Shown piece after piece: positions 18,159 to 27,221 of a stretch of 64,000 nt of DNA. The position numbers were made by a program, and so were the translations under genes. The number at the start of each line of letters is the position of its first letter. The first letter of the stretch is position 1. A model generated the notes under the pieces. It was not told the DNA's origin. It made no database searches and saw only the letters and a program-made list of their open reading frames with translations. The DNA is from Primorskyibacter marinus (GTDB lineage: Bacteria; Pseudomonadota; Alphaproteobacteria; Rhodobacterales; Rhodobacteraceae), in contig NZ_QJSD01000001.1 of NCBI RefSeq assembly GCF_003313245.1, forward strand, positions 1-64,000, given 5' to 3'.

Positions 18159-18932
18159 ATGGCTCTTCCAGAGTTCACCATGCGCCAGTTGCTTGAAGCA
18201 GGCGTTCACTTTGGCCACCAGACGCAGCGCTGGAACCCGCGTATGGGCGAGTTCATCTACGGTGCGCGCAACGGCATCCACATCATGGACCTGACGCAGA
18301 CCGTTCCGATGCTGGATCAGGCGCTGAACGTCATCCGCGAGACCGTTGCCAAGAATGGCCGCGTGCTGTTCGTCGGCACCAAGCGTCAGGCCGCGACCCC
18401 CGTTGCCGAAGCCGCCGAGAAATGCGCCCAGTATTACATGAACCACCGCTGGCTGGGTGGAACGCTGACCAACTGGCAGACCGTGTCGAAGTCGATCAAT
18501 CGCCTCAAGCAGATTGACGAGCAGATGGAGACCGGTGCCGAGGGCCTGACCAAGAAAGAGCGTCTGGGCATGGAGCGCGAGCAGACCAAACTTCAAGCCT
18601 CGCTTGGCGGTATTCGCGAGATGGGCGGCCTGCCGGATCTTCTTTTCGTCATCGACGTCAAGAAAGAGCAGCTGGCAATTGCCGAAGCCAACAAGCTGGG
18701 CATCCCGATTGTGGCCGTGGTTGACACCAACTGCTCGCCCGATGGCATCGACTACATCATTCCGGGCAACGACGACGCGGCCCGTGCGATCAACCTGTAT
18801 TGCGATCTGGCCAGCCGTGCGGCGCTTGACGGCATGCAGGCGCAGTTGGGCGCTGCCGGCGTTGATCTGGGTGCGCTTGAAGAAGCCCCCGTCGAAGAAG
18901 CCATCGCCGAAGACGCACCTGCCGAGGCTTAA
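18159..18932 (+). CDS. rpsB: 30S ribosomal protein S2
   Basis: A 257-residue S2 protein of the small subunit, starting [27 protein letters not shown], the textbook S2 beginning. [15 protein letters not shown] and the [25 protein letters not shown] segment are family signatures, and an acidic alanine-rich tail ([17 protein letters not shown]) is normal in alphaproteobacteria. It is followed by tsf, the standard order. Confidence 0.98.
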   Translation: MALPEFTMRQLLEAGVHFGHQTQRWNPRMGEFIYGARNGIHIMDLTQTVPMLDQALNVIRETVAKNGRVLFVGTKRQAATPVAEAAEKCAQYYMNHRWLGGTLTNWQTVSKSINRLKQIDEQMETGAEGLTKKERLGMEREQTKLQASLGGIREMGGLPDLLFVIDVKKEQLAIAEANKLGIPIVAVVDTNCSPDGIDYIIPGNDDAARAINLYCDLASRAALDGMQAQLGAAGVDLGALEEAPVEEAIAEDAPAEA

Positions 18933-19026
18933 GCCCGACAGCGATGTCGTGAGAACGACATGATAGCTTGATACTGGGGCGCGGCAGTTGCCGCCCCCGA
19001 CCCCCAAGAACATGAGGAGAGCCGAA

Positions 19027-19902
19027 ATGGCGATCACAGCATCCCAGGTGAAAGAACTGCGCGAAATGACCGGCGCAGGCATGATGGACGCCAAGAAGGC
19101 GTTGACCGAGAATGACGGCGATATGGAAGCCGCAATCGACTGGCTGCGCACCAAAGGTCTGGCGAAAGCCGCCAAGAAATCCGGCCGCACCGCTGCCGAA
19201 GGTCTTGTCGCGGTCAAGGTCGAAGGCAACAAGGGCGTCGCCGTCGAAGTCAACTCCGAGACCGATTTTGTCGGCAAGAACGCCGAATTCCAGTCGATGG
19301 TCGCTGCGATTGCCGAAGCGGCGGTCAATGTGGCAACGGTCGAGGAACTGGCCGATGCGGATCTGGGTGGCAAGACCGTCGCCGAGACCCTGACCGCCAA
19401 GATCGCCACGATTGGCGAGAACATGGCCCTGCGCCGGATGGCCTCGATCGAGGGCGACACGGTTGTGTCCTATGTCCACAACGCCGTCGCTGACGGCATG
19501 GGCAAGATCGGTGTGCTGGTTGCGCTGAAAGGTGACAATGCCGCATTCGGACGTCAGGTTGCGATGCATATCGCGGCGGCATCGCCGCAGGCGCTGAATG
19601 CTGACTCGCTTGATCCGGCCGTGGTCGAAAAAGAGCGTCAGGTTCAGATCGATATCGCGCGCGAGTCGGGCAAGCCCGAGCAGGTGATCGAGAAGATGAT
19701 CGTTGGCCGGATGAAGAAATTCCTCGGCGAAGTGACCCTTCTGGGCCAGGCTTTCGTGGTCAACCCCGATCTGACGGTTGAAGACGCTGCAAAAGAAGCC
19801 GGTGTCGAGATCCTCGGTTATGTCCGTCTTGAAGTCGGTGAAGGCATCGAGAAGAAAGAAGAAGATTTCGCCGCAGAAGTGGCCAAGGCCGCTCAGGGCT
19901 GA
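19027..19902 (+). CDS. tsf: Elongation factor Ts
   Basis: A 291-residue nucleotide-exchange factor for EF-Tu. The N-terminal [28 protein letters not shown] carries the UBA-like domain and the family signature [13 protein letters not shown]-type sequence; [13 protein letters not shown] follows near residue 75, the EF-Tu contact region. The start at 19027 is preceded by GAGGAG; an in-frame upstream ATG is not in keeping with the family. It is cotranscribed with rpsB, and a strong terminator follows. Confidence 0.97.
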   Translation: MAITASQVKELREMTGAGMMDAKKALTENDGDMEAAIDWLRTKGLAKAAKKSGRTAAEGLVAVKVEGNKGVAVEVNSETDFVGKNAEFQSMVAAIAEAAVNVATVEELADADLGGKTVAETLTAKIATIGENMALRRMASIEGDTVVSYVHNAVADGMGKIGVLVALKGDNAAFGRQVAMHIAAASPQALNADSLDPAVVEKERQVQIDIARESGKPEQVIEKMIVGRMKKFLGEVTLLGQAFVVNPDLTVEDAAKEAGVEILGYVRLEVGEGIEKKEEDFAAEVAKAAQG

Positions 19903-19941
19903 ACCATATGGCGGTCGCTTTCGGGCGGTCGATGGGCTTTC

Positions 19942-19981
19942 AAACGGTGCCGCAGCTTTTGCCGCGGCACCGTTTCTTTTT
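19942..19981 (+). terminator. Rho-independent terminator after tsf
   Basis: AAACGGTGCCGC (19942-19953) pairs with GCGGCACCGTTT (19964-19975), loop of 10, followed by CTTTTTC. It ends the rpsB-tsf transcript 40 bases after the tsf stop. Confidence 0.9.
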
Positions 19982-20082
19982 CGATCCGTCCCAATGCGGG
20001 GAGCAAGCAGGGAAGGCCGATAAAAGGCGACCGAACCACACACAACACAGGCAACATTTAAAACGATCCGGCTCGGTCCGCG

Positions 20083-20140
20083 CCGGCAGAAATTGCCGGT
20101 TAGGGACGGCAGGGCCTAGTAATCGCTAGGGTGCCGTCCC
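20083..20140. other. Tandem hairpin region between tsf and the luxR-type gene
   Basis: Two hairpins lie close together: CCGGCA-GAAAT-TGCCGG (20083-20099), and a two-part stem GGGACGGCA / TGCCGTCCC (20103-20111 with 20132-20140) with inner CCTAG / CTAGG. The whole 19982-20278 stretch has no reading frame of note. The second stem may end the luxR-type transcript from the other strand, but no T-tract is seen in either direction. Confidence 0.5.
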
Positions 20141-20278
20141 CTGTTCCTTTGGCTAAAGCCACCACTCACGGAACATCTTCAGCATGCCCCTTAACCCTAG
20201 GTCACGAAAGTAAGGTATTCCGGACCTTTCGGAGAAAACTCTAGGGCCGTCGAATAACCATCTAATTTCAATGCCATT

Positions 20279-21046
20279 TTAGGATTGGACATCCAGAACG
20301 AACATCTGGTTCTGGAAAGAAGCTTTGAGCACGGCCTGCGCCGTTGTTTCAACGCTCAGCGCGACGCGGGCAAGCCGCAGATGCTTTTCCACCGTAGCCG
20401 TTGTCAGCCCCATCAGGATTGCAATATCCTGCATCGTCTTGCCGTCACCCACCCATTCCAGGGCTTCGCGCTGGCGCGGTGTCAGCGTCCGGTTCGGGGC
20501 GAAATAGGGCAGGGTAAGAATTTTCAGATGCGCGAGATTGTTCATCAGGATGATGTCATCGCTATGACGCACCCAGATATCGTCGACCTCGTCTTGCGTC
20601 AGACCCTTGCGGGCGGTCAGTGCGATGGCCCCTTTGGAGCGCGCCGAAACCGATTTGAAGCTGAGCGTATAGCCGGCCGTCACGTCTTGGGACAGGTTGA
20701 AATCAACCACGCGGCGTTCTGCCTTGCTTAGCGCATCGGCGCGCGCCATGTCGGCGATCACCCGCCAACTGCAATCGCCTTCGTTCTCCAGCGCCCAGTT
20801 GACCATCGGCGCGTGATGGTACAGCCCCTGGCCTATAAACCCATCCGTATAGGCCGTGCTGTGATTTGTCAGCAGAAGAAAGTCATTGGGATCCCCAAGC
20901 GAGCTGGCACTGCGGAACCGGGTGAAGCCGTACATGATCCGGTCAAATCCGAAGCTGGCCATGCGTTCGGTATGCATCGCCCAAAGCTCTTCGATGCTGG
21001 GCGTATTGGTCATCTCGATCAGATATTTCTTGTCGCCAGCGTTCAT
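20279..21046 (-). CDS. LuxR-family regulator with autoinducer-binding domain (solo)
   Basis: A 255-residue regulator with an N-terminal autoinducer-binding domain (residues about 20-165) and a C-terminal LuxR-type helix-turn-helix: LTPRQREALEWVGDGKTMQDIAILMGLTTATVEKHL, where the final VEKHL is the recognition helix. No luxI-type synthase lies in the window, so it is a LuxR solo that may sense acyl-homoserine lactones made elsewhere in the genome or by neighbours, or another ligand. The upstream region contains an inverted repeat TTGACC-AGCC-GGTCAA at 21242-21257. Confidence 0.9.
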   Translation of the reverse strand: MNAGDKKYLIEMTNTPSIEELWAMHTERMASFGFDRIMYGFTRFRSASSLGDPNDFLLLTNHSTAYTDGFIGQGLYHHAPMVNWALENEGDCSWRVIADMARADALSKAERRVVDFNLSQDVTAGYTLSFKSVSARSKGAIALTARKGLTQDEVDDIWVRHSDDIILMNNLAHLKILTLPYFAPNRTLTPRQREALEWVGDGKTMQDIAILMGLTTATVEKHLRLARVALSVETTAQAVLKASFQNQMFVLDVQS

Positions 21047-21241
21047 GTCTGCCTCTTGTCATTCAGGCTTAGCCCATACGGCCAGACACGCAACGGTCGC
21101 AATGTCTGGCATTCCCCGGAGCCGGAACCATTTCTGACATCGGCACCCAGGCAGGCGCGTTCACTCTTTACGGATCAAACAGCCACCCTTGGTGTACAGG
21201 CGTAAGGGTGACAGTTGCAAGTTTTGCTGTCCAGTTTGAAA

Positions 21242-21257
21242 TTGACCAGCCGGTCAA
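21242..21257. repeat. Inverted repeat between dedA-like and luxR-type genes
   Basis: TTGACC and GGTCAA are separated by four bases. It lies about 20 bases after the stop of the DedA gene and about 195 bases before the luxR-type start, both on the minus strand. It could be a terminator stem of the DedA transcript or an operator. Confidence 0.35.
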
Positions 21258-21277
21258 AATGCAATCTTCGCATTTTT

Positions 21278-21847
21278 CTAACGTTTCAAATCGCTTCGAA
21301 TGAAGCGCCAAAGCAGCCAGGCCAAGACCGCGAAGGCCAGAAATCCGGTAATGTCGCCAAGCACCTCGGAGATCTGCGAGACGTAGCTGCCGAACACATA
21401 TCCCAACCCGAGGTAAAGCGTCACCCACACCACCTCGCCCGCGATATCGAAGGGCGTGAACCGTCGCAGAGGCATCGCCACCACGCCTGCCATATAGTTG
21501 ACGCCCGGCCCCAGCGGAGCAAGCAGCCAGCGGGTCAGGAACACCGCCATGCCGCCGCGCGTCTTCAGCATGTGGCGGGCGCGGTCCATCAGCGGGATGC
21601 GCCAATGGGCCAGTCGTGCGCCGCCCCAACGCCCAACGGCATAGCCCGCATGATCAAAGAAGATCGCCGCGACAAGGCTGGTCACATAGACCTGCGCGCC
21701 GCTAAAATCCCCGGCGGCGATCAAAGACCCGCAGATAAGCAGCGTCAGTGAGGCCGGCGCAGGTGCGCCCAGGCACCCAAGTCCGATGATCAGCACCAGC
21801 ACCGGAAGGCCGTAGACCGGCAACCATTCCAATGCGACTTCTGTCAT
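21278..21847 (-). CDS. DedA-family membrane protein
   Basis: A 189-residue polytopic inner-membrane protein of the DedA/VTT (SNARE-associated Golgi) family. Features are CLGAPAPASLTLLICGSLIA near the N-terminus, DHAGYAVGRWGG, and the FLTRWLLAPLGPGVNYMAGVVAMPLRRF segment matching the family motif F-x-x-R-(F/W)-x-P-x-R-x3-G-x-x-A. DedA proteins act in membrane lipid (undecaprenyl phosphate or phospholipid) transport and envelope homeostasis. Its start overlaps the stop of the upstream small gene by four bases. Confidence 0.9.
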   Translation of the reverse strand: MTEVALEWLPVYGLPVLVLIIGLGCLGAPAPASLTLLICGSLIAAGDFSGAQVYVTSLVAAIFFDHAGYAVGRWGGARLAHWRIPLMDRARHMLKTRGGMAVFLTRWLLAPLGPGVNYMAGVVAMPLRRFTPFDIAGEVVWVTLYLGLGYVFGSYVSQISEVLGDITGFLAFAVLAWLLWRFIRSDLKR

Positions 21848-22194
21848 TCAGTCGCCGCTTTTTGCCGGGCGATGACATCCATGACGCGCAGCGCATAGGT
21901 CTCGAAGTCGATGTTCTGTTGACGCGCCAGGTGACCCAGGCTGGTCTTGCGGTCCGGGACCGGTTCCAAAGCCAACGCATCGCGCAGCTTGCGGGGGTCC
22001 AGCATCCACGACCGCGCGACATATCCGATCGTCATCCAGGGTTCCAACTGCTGTTCATGGTGTTTCGGGTCGTTCCAGTACACCATGTCCAACCCGACAC
22101 GCACGCCGAAGAACAGCGCAGCAACAAGCGACAGCCCCAGCAACCAACGGGCCGCGCGCCGGTTGCGTTCACGATGTTTGACGTTCGGGCTCAC
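21844..22194 (-). CDS. Small single-pass membrane protein, function unknown
   Basis: A 116-residue protein with a GTG start at 22194, chosen because a GGAGA box lies six to eight bases upstream; the frame is open further to 22374 but lacks such a site. It has a basic start (KHRERNRRAARW), one membrane segment (LLGLSLVAALFFGVRVGLDMVYW), and a soluble part with PWMTIGYVARSWMLDPRKLRDAL. I do not recognise the family. It overlaps the DedA gene by four bases, so they are translationally coupled and probably act together at the inner membrane. Confidence 0.65.
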   Translation of the reverse strand: MSPNVKHRERNRRAARWLLGLSLVAALFFGVRVGLDMVYWNDPKHHEQQLEPWMTIGYVARSWMLDPRKLRDALALEPVPDRKTSLGHLARQQNIDFETYALRVMDVIARQKAATE

Positions 22195-22434
22195 TTTCTG
22201 GTCTCCGCATGGTGTCGTCTGGGCCGGTATAGTGTGACGCATCCTGGCGCGGGGAACAATGCAGAGGGCCGCGCAGGCGGTTTTGCAAAGCGGTGTCGGC
22301 AGGTTTTTCACCTGCGGGCCGGTTTTGGCTTGATGTATCTGCCCGTCCTGCCGACATTGGGCATCGCAGATCACTCAAGGCGGCAGTCAGGCCGCGTCGC
22401 GAACAGGAGCGCGCATGCCAAGCGATAACCCGAC

Positions 22435-22644
22435 ATGAAATTCTTTGATCTTCGCATTCCGTTCTTCCTGCCACTCTGGCGGCGCGTCGTTACCGTCGTC
22501 TTGACGGGTGGTTGGGCGGCGTTTGAACTGGCGAATGGAAATCCCGGCTGGGCTGTGATTTTTGGCGCTGCGGGCGCGTTTTGTGCCTATGAGTTTTTCA
22601 TCGTTTTCGATCCCGAGAATTTCAAGGGCGACAAGGATACCTGA
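22435..22644 (+). CDS. Small membrane protein, function unknown
   Basis: A 69-residue protein with two hydrophobic segments (VVTVVLTGGWAAFEL and WAVIFGAAGAFCAYEFFIVF) and a short acidic tail (DPENFKGDKDT). Composition and codon use are like the neighbouring genes. No family is recognised. It is a stand-alone gene transcribed away from the DedA pair. Confidence 0.6.
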   Translation: MKFFDLRIPFFLPLWRRVVTVVLTGGWAAFELANGNPGWAVIFGAAGAFCAYEFFIVFDPENFKGDKDT

Positions 22645-22741
22645 CCGGACTTGCGCTTGGCCTGCGCACCGCGCACTTTGAGGACAAATTGCAGCGGCCG
22701 CGCAATCCGGTGCCGCGCCACTGAAAAGAGAGGGCTTTCAC

Positions 22742-23509
22742 ATGATCATCGACAATAACCGCATCGCGGTCGTGACCGGCGGCGCGTCAGGGCTTGGCGC
22801 GGCAACGGCGCGGGCTTTGGCAACAGCGGGGGCGACCGTGGTTCTGTTTGACATGAACACCACCTCCGGCCCCGAGATGGCAAAGGAATTGGACGGAGGC
22901 TTCTACAAGGTCGATGTCAGTGATGCCGAAAGCGTGCGCGCTGCCCTTGCCGAAGTCGAAAGAGTTTATGGCAGGCTGGACATTCTGGTGAATTGCGCCG
23001 GTGTCGGTCCGGCGGCAAAAACCGTCGGGCGCGACGGGGCGCATGACCCGGCGATGTTCTCCAAGACCATTCAGGTCAACCTTGTGGGAAGCTTTAACTG
23101 CGCCAGCCAAGCCGCTGCGATAATGTCGAAAAATGATCCAGGCCCGGGGGATGGAAGTCGCGGTGTGATCATCAATACCGCGTCGGTCGCAGCCTATGAG
23201 GGACAAGTCGGGCAAATTGCCTATGCGGCCTCCAAGGGCGGTATCGTCAGCATGACCCTGCCCATGGCGCGCGATCTGGCCAGCCTTGGAATCCGGGTGT
23301 GCAGCATCGCGCCGGGACTTTTCCTGACACCGATGTTGCAGGGTTTGCCTGACGATGTGCAGGACAGCCTTGGACAACAGGTGCCGTTCCCGTCGCGGTT
23401 GGGCGATCCTGCGGAATATGCGGCCCTCGCGCTGCATATCATCGAAAACCAGATGCTGAACGGTGAGGTCATCCGACTTGACGGGGCGATCCGCATGGCC
23501 CCGCGCTAG
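22742..23509 (+). CDS. SDR dehydrogenase, 3-hydroxyacyl-CoA dehydrogenase type-2-like
   Basis: A 255-residue short-chain dehydrogenase. The cofactor loop [15 protein letters not shown] is near residues 12-26, NCAGVG near 83-88, and the catalytic Tyr/Lys in AYAASKGG near 160. The pattern [28 protein letters not shown] and the ending [16 protein letters not shown] fit the HSD17B10/3-hydroxy-2-methylbutyryl-CoA dehydrogenase group that acts in branched-chain amino acid or fatty acid breakdown. Substrate is inferred from subfamily resemblance only. It has no operon partner. Confidence 0.85.
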   Translation: MIIDNNRIAVVTGGASGLGAATARALATAGATVVLFDMNTTSGPEMAKELDGGFYKVDVSDAESVRAALAEVERVYGRLDILVNCAGVGPAAKTVGRDGAHDPAMFSKTIQVNLVGSFNCASQAAAIMSKNDPGPGDGSRGVIINTASVAAYEGQVGQIAYAASKGGIVSMTLPMARDLASLGIRVCSIAPGLFLTPMLQGLPDDVQDSLGQQVPFPSRLGDPAEYAALALHIIENQMLNGEVIRLDGAIRMAPR

Positions 23510-23704
23510 GGCATTCTGGCGTCGCAGCCGAGGTCCGGGTTGCGCGGGAGGAGGCCGTTATCATGCAACCCGCCTGCGCTGAAGCGGCGGTTCGATGATT
23601 TGGACAGAGCCTGACGATCGCTCCGGTCGTCTACGGTGACACTTGCGTCATGTCCGGGATGCGGGCAGAGGGTTGCAGCCAGGATGCCGGAGAACAGGGT
23701 CTAA

Positions 23705-24916
23705 ATGTCCACACAGCTCTTGAATAAATGGGTCGCCCTTACGCTGGCCGGATTGGCCGTCGTCCTGTCGCTGACGACGTGGTTTTCCGCGACAGCGGTT
23801 CTGCCGGATTTGCAGGTCGTGTTGGGGCTTGATGCGTCAGGGGCGGCCTGGCTGACAAATGCGGTGCAGGCTGGTTTTGTTCTGGGGGCGTTGGTTTCCA
23901 GCGTTCTGGCACTGTCGGATGTCTTGCCGCTGACCCGGCTGATGGCGGTGGCAAGCCTTGCTGCGGCGGGGTTCAATGCGGTGGCGCTGCTGGATCCGGG
24001 GGCCGGTTGGGTGATTGCCGCGCGGTTTGCAACGGGCGCGTCACTGGCGCTGGTCTACCCCCCTTCGCTGAAATTCATCGCGACGTGGTTCCGCAAGGGG
24101 CGGGGATTTGCGATGGGGGTCATGGTTGGCGCGCTGACGCTTGGATCTGCACTGCCGCATCTGGTGCGCGGGGTCGGCGTGGGGTTCGATTGGCAGGCGG
24201 TGCTTGTTGTCAGTTCTTTGGCAAGTCTTGTGGCAGCGGCAATCTTCGGACTTGTGCTGCGCGAAGGGCCGGACCCGTTTGGCCGGGCCGCAGTCGATCT
24301 GCGCCAGATCGGAAAGGTCATTCGGGACCGACCGGTGATGCTGGCCAATGTGGGCTATTTCGGCCACACATGGGAGGTGTACGCAATGTGGGCGTGGATA
24401 CTGGTCTATATCGGTGCCGCGCAAGAGGCCGGGCTGGCTGTGACCAATGCCTCTATACTTGCCTTCGCGGCGATTGCGTTCGGCGCACCGGGCAGCGTGC
24501 TGGGCGGGTTGGTCGCCGACCGGATTGGACGGTGCAAGACAACGGCGATTGCATTGGCGCTTTCGGGCGTTTCCGCTGTGTTGATCGGGGTCAGCTTTGA
24601 CGGGCCGGTCTGGATCTTTACCTTGGTTGCATTGTTCTGGGGCATGACAGTGGCAGCGGATTCCGCCCAGTTCTCGGCGGCTGTGACCGAGTTGGCGGAT
24701 CAAAGTCATGTCGGTGCGGCGCTGGCATTCCAGATGGGCGTGGGGTTTGCGATCACCATCGTGACGATCTGGATGATGCCGCTGATCGCCGAGGCGCTTG
24801 GGTCGTGGCGATGGAGCTTTCTCGTGCTGGTGCCGGGGCCTGTGCTGGGAAGTTGGGCGATGCTGACATTGCGACGCATGCCCGAAGCCGCGAAGATCGC
24901 GGGTGGGCGGCGGTAA
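23705..24916 (+). CDS. MFS transporter
   Basis: A 403-residue major facilitator superfamily protein with about 12 hydrophobic segments. It starts LLNKWVALTLAGLAVVLSLTTWFSATAVLPDL, like the CynX/NimT and YbfB-type nitrate/organic anion carriers, and has a loop-8-like motif GGLVADRIGRCKTTAIAL after the sixth segment, corresponding to the MFS RxGRR box. The substrate cannot be told. Convergent with the RpiR-type regulator gene. Confidence 0.88.
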   Translation: MSTQLLNKWVALTLAGLAVVLSLTTWFSATAVLPDLQVVLGLDASGAAWLTNAVQAGFVLGALVSSVLALSDVLPLTRLMAVASLAAAGFNAVALLDPGAGWVIAARFATGASLALVYPPSLKFIATWFRKGRGFAMGVMVGALTLGSALPHLVRGVGVGFDWQAVLVVSSLASLVAAAIFGLVLREGPDPFGRAAVDLRQIGKVIRDRPVMLANVGYFGHTWEVYAMWAWILVYIGAAQEAGLAVTNASILAFAAIAFGAPGSVLGGLVADRIGRCKTTAIALALSGVSAVLIGVSFDGPVWIFTLVALFWGMTVAADSAQFSAAVTELADQSHVGAALAFQMGVGFAITIVTIWMMPLIAEALGSWRWSFLVLVPGPVLGSWAMLTLRRMPEAAKIAGGRR

Positions 24917-24958
24917 CGTCCTGATCCTGCACGGCATCGAGTGGTGCTGAACGGGGGC

Positions 24959-25840
24959 CTACGCCCCGCGAAATATTCGCGATGCCCCGATCATCTTTTC
25001 CAGCGCGGCAATCCGGTCGGTGCTGGATGATCGCGCCTGAATGCCCGCCACCAGCGCCTCGATCAGAAAGTTGATCGCAAGGGTCGAATCCCAGCTTGAA
25101 GGCGCTTCGACCATGCTGCGAAAACAATGGCGGGCATGCGCCTCGATGGGCGAGCCCCATTGATCGGTGAACAGAACGATATTGCCGCCCTGCTCGACGA
25201 CCAGTTTTGCCAGCCGCTCCAACTGTTTCTCATAGCGGCGGATGTCGAACACCACGAGCGTCGCGGAGGCGTCAATATCCAGCAGCGATTGCGGCCAGAC
25301 ACTGGGCGAGGCATCAAGCATCGACACACCCGGTCGGATGATCTGCAAATGGTTGTAGAAATAGATCGCATTGGACCGGGTGATCCGTCCGCCCATCAGG
25401 TAGATGTGGCGTTTCGGATCGGACAGAAGATTGGTCGCCTCTTCGAATTCCTGAACATCCAGGCGGTCTATCGTGGCGTTGATATTGCGCGACACGGCCA
25501 GCGCAAAGCGGCTGATGATGTGATCGCTATGCGCCTCCATTGCCGAGGTTTCCAGCTTCGCCAAGGGCTGCTTCACGCGCGCCGCAACCTCTTCGCGAAT
25601 GGTGTTCTGGAAGTCGGAAAACCCGTCGAAGCCAAGTTTGCGTGCCAGCCGGACCACCGTCGCGGTCGACACTTGCGCAAGCTCGGCAAGCTTGGTGATG
25701 GATTGCAACCCGGCAACCAGTGAATCGTCCAGCAATGTCGCGGCCAGCCTGCGTTCAGCAGCGGTCAGGTCGGGTTGCTGGGCCTTCAGCATGTCCCAGA
25801 TCAGCGCCTTGCCACCGGGCGATGCTGTCGGTTCGGTCAT
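24959..25840 (-). CDS. MurR/RpiR-family transcriptional regulator
   Basis: A 293-residue regulator. The start at 25840 follows a perfect GGAGGT; the frame is open far upstream, but that part is not protein-like. An N-terminal HTH_6 domain (LTAAERRLAATLLDD, LAELAQVSTATVVRLARKLGFDGFSDFQ, residues about 20-75) is followed by a SIS domain (HIYLMGGRITRSNAIYF, VVFDIRRYEKQLERLAKL, NIVLFTDQWGSP). SIS domains of this family bind phospho-sugars or other small metabolites. It is divergent from, and probably controls, the N-formylglutamate amidohydrolase-TRAP-ligase-ABC cluster that starts at 25936. Confidence 0.92.
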   Translation of the reverse strand: MTEPTASPGGKALIWDMLKAQQPDLTAAERRLAATLLDDSLVAGLQSITKLAELAQVSTATVVRLARKLGFDGFSDFQNTIREEVAARVKQPLAKLETSAMEAHSDHIISRFALAVSRNINATIDRLDVQEFEEATNLLSDPKRHIYLMGGRITRSNAIYFYNHLQIIRPGVSMLDASPSVWPQSLLDIDASATLVVFDIRRYEKQLERLAKLVVEQGGNIVLFTDQWGSPIEAHARHCFRSMVEAPSSWDSTLAINFLIEALVAGIQARSSSTDRIAALEKMIGASRIFRGA

Positions 25841-25935
25841 TTCCACACCTCCGGTCTGCACAGTAATAGAAACGATCTTGACATCATGTGCGACTCTGTA
25901 GTGATCTTTACACATTGAATACAAGGGAACAAGAA
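25841..25935. promoter_or_regulatory. Divergent control region of the RpiR regulator and the amine cluster
   Basis: Only 95 bases separate the two starts. It contains a TTGACA hexamer (25878-25883) in the plus direction, but no good -10 at 16-18 bases, and no perfect palindrome long enough to name as operator. Dual control by the regulator is likely from the geometry. Confidence 0.45.
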
Positions 25936-26706
25936 ATGGATGCGCAGGATCGGCCTCCGTTTGTGATATCGGGCGAGGGCGGAACTGCGCCGGTTGTCCT
26001 GATTTGCGAACACGCCTCTGCATATATTCCGCCGGAACTGGATGGTCTGGGGCTAAGCGGTGAGGCGCAGAAATCGCATATCGCCTGGGATATCGGCGCG
26101 CTGGACATGGCCAAGCGATTAAGCGCGCAGATGGGCGCGCCGCTGATTTCCGGCCAGATTTCGCGTCTTGTCTATGATTGTAACCGGCCGTTCGAGGCAT
26201 CAGACAGCATTCCCGAACAAAGCGAGGTTTATGCAGTTCCGGGCAACCGGGGGCTGAGTGCGGCGGATCGGAAGGCGCGTTTTGATTCGATCCATACGCC
26301 GTTTCACAACGCGGTCAGCACCGTGATCGACAGGCAGTCCGCTCTGACGGGCGGGCAGGTGGCTGTTATCACCTTGCACAGCTTTACTCCGATCTATCAC
26401 GGCAAGACGCGCGCGTTGGAGCTTGGTTTTCTCTGTCACGAAAGCGGCGACCTTGCACAGGCGGCGACGGCAATCGAAGCGGAGCGGGGCCTGATGAAAG
26501 CGGCGGTGAATGCACCCTATTCAGCAAGTGACGGGGTGACGTACAGCTTGCACAAGCATGGCGAGGCGCGCGGGTTGCAGTCTGTCATGGTCGAGGTCCG
26601 AAATGATCTGATCGACACGCGTGCAAAGGCACATAGCATCGCGGATCACCTTGCAGACACGCTTGCTGCCGCAATGGAGCGCGTCGCGCAGCGGGGCCCC
26701 GCATGA
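25936..26706 (+). CDS. N-formylglutamate amidohydrolase-family enzyme
   Basis: A 256-residue protein of the FGase family (related to HutG). It carries the zinc-ligand-like motifs VVLICEHASAYIP near the N-terminus, DIGALDMAKRLSAQ, RLVYDCNRP and VITLHSFTPIY. The family hydrolyses N-formyl-L-glutamate or similar N-acyl or gamma-glutamyl amides. No hut genes are nearby; it leads a TRAP and glutamine-synthetase-like cluster, so a role in hydrolysing a gamma-glutamyl or acyl amide is inferred. The start at 25936 follows GGGAAC. Its stop overlaps the next start by four bases. Confidence 0.85.
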   Translation: MDAQDRPPFVISGEGGTAPVVLICEHASAYIPPELDGLGLSGEAQKSHIAWDIGALDMAKRLSAQMGAPLISGQISRLVYDCNRPFEASDSIPEQSEVYAVPGNRGLSAADRKARFDSIHTPFHNAVSTVIDRQSALTGGQVAVITLHSFTPIYHGKTRALELGFLCHESGDLAQAATAIEAERGLMKAAVNAPYSASDGVTYSLHKHGEARGLQSVMVEVRNDLIDTRAKAHSIADHLADTLAAAMERVAQRGPA

Positions 26707-27221
26707 CGTTTTTCAGACGGTATATCGCGCTGGTTGACGCCATGAACCGCGCCATCGGACGCGTGACGATGTACGGCATTTTCGCGTTGATGGGCGTGCT
26801 TTTGTGGTCGTCGATCTCCAAGACATTCTTCAACCCTTCGCTGTGGACGCTGGAAATGGCGCAGTTCATGATGGTGGGGTATTACATCCTAGGCGGGCCG
26901 TATTCGATCCAGATGGGATCGAATGTGCGGATGGACCTGCTATACGGCGAATGGTCCACGCGGCGAAAGGCGGCGGTGGATTCCGTGACCGTCTGTTTCC
27001 TGATCTTCTATCTTGTCGTCCTGCTATGGGGCGGCATCGACAGCACGGCCTACAGCTTCAAATACGGCGGTGAGCGCAGCCCGACGGCGTGGCGGCCCTA
27101 TCTCTGGCCGATCAAGATCGTCATGTGCGTGGGCATCGTGTTGATGCTGCTTCAGGCGGTGTCCGAGCTTTTCAAGGACATCCTGCGCCTGCGCGGAGAA
27201 GAGGTCGCCGATGTCGTATGA
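26703..27221 (+). CDS. TRAP transporter small permease (DctQ type)
   Basis: A 172-residue protein with four hydrophobic segments, the DctQ layout of tripartite ATP-independent periplasmic transporters. MYGIFALMGVLLWSSISKTFFN is segment one; WTLEMAQFMMVGYYILGGPYSI holds the family E-x-x-x-x-x-x-x-x-G motif; RMDLLYGEWSTRRKAAVDS follows. It pairs with DctM. It overlaps both neighbours, showing translational coupling. Substrate unknown; the Tat-type binding protein and the associated genes suggest a carboxylate or amine derivative. Confidence 0.92.
   Translation: MTFFRRYIALVDAMNRAIGRVTMYGIFALMGVLLWSSISKTFFNPSLWTLEMAQFMMVGYYILGGPYSIQMGSNVRMDLLYGEWSTRRKAAVDSVTVCFLIFYLVVLLWGGIDSTAYSFKYGGERSPTAWRPYLWPIKIVMCVGIVLMLLQAVSELFKDILRLRGEEVADVV

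Noticed and set aside
21242-21257. A lux-box upstream of the LuxR-type gene
   Set aside because: The repeat TTGACC-AGCC-GGTCAA does not have the 20-base lux-box form (ACCTG..CAGGT) and lies nearer the end of the DedA gene, so I list it only as an inverted repeat.
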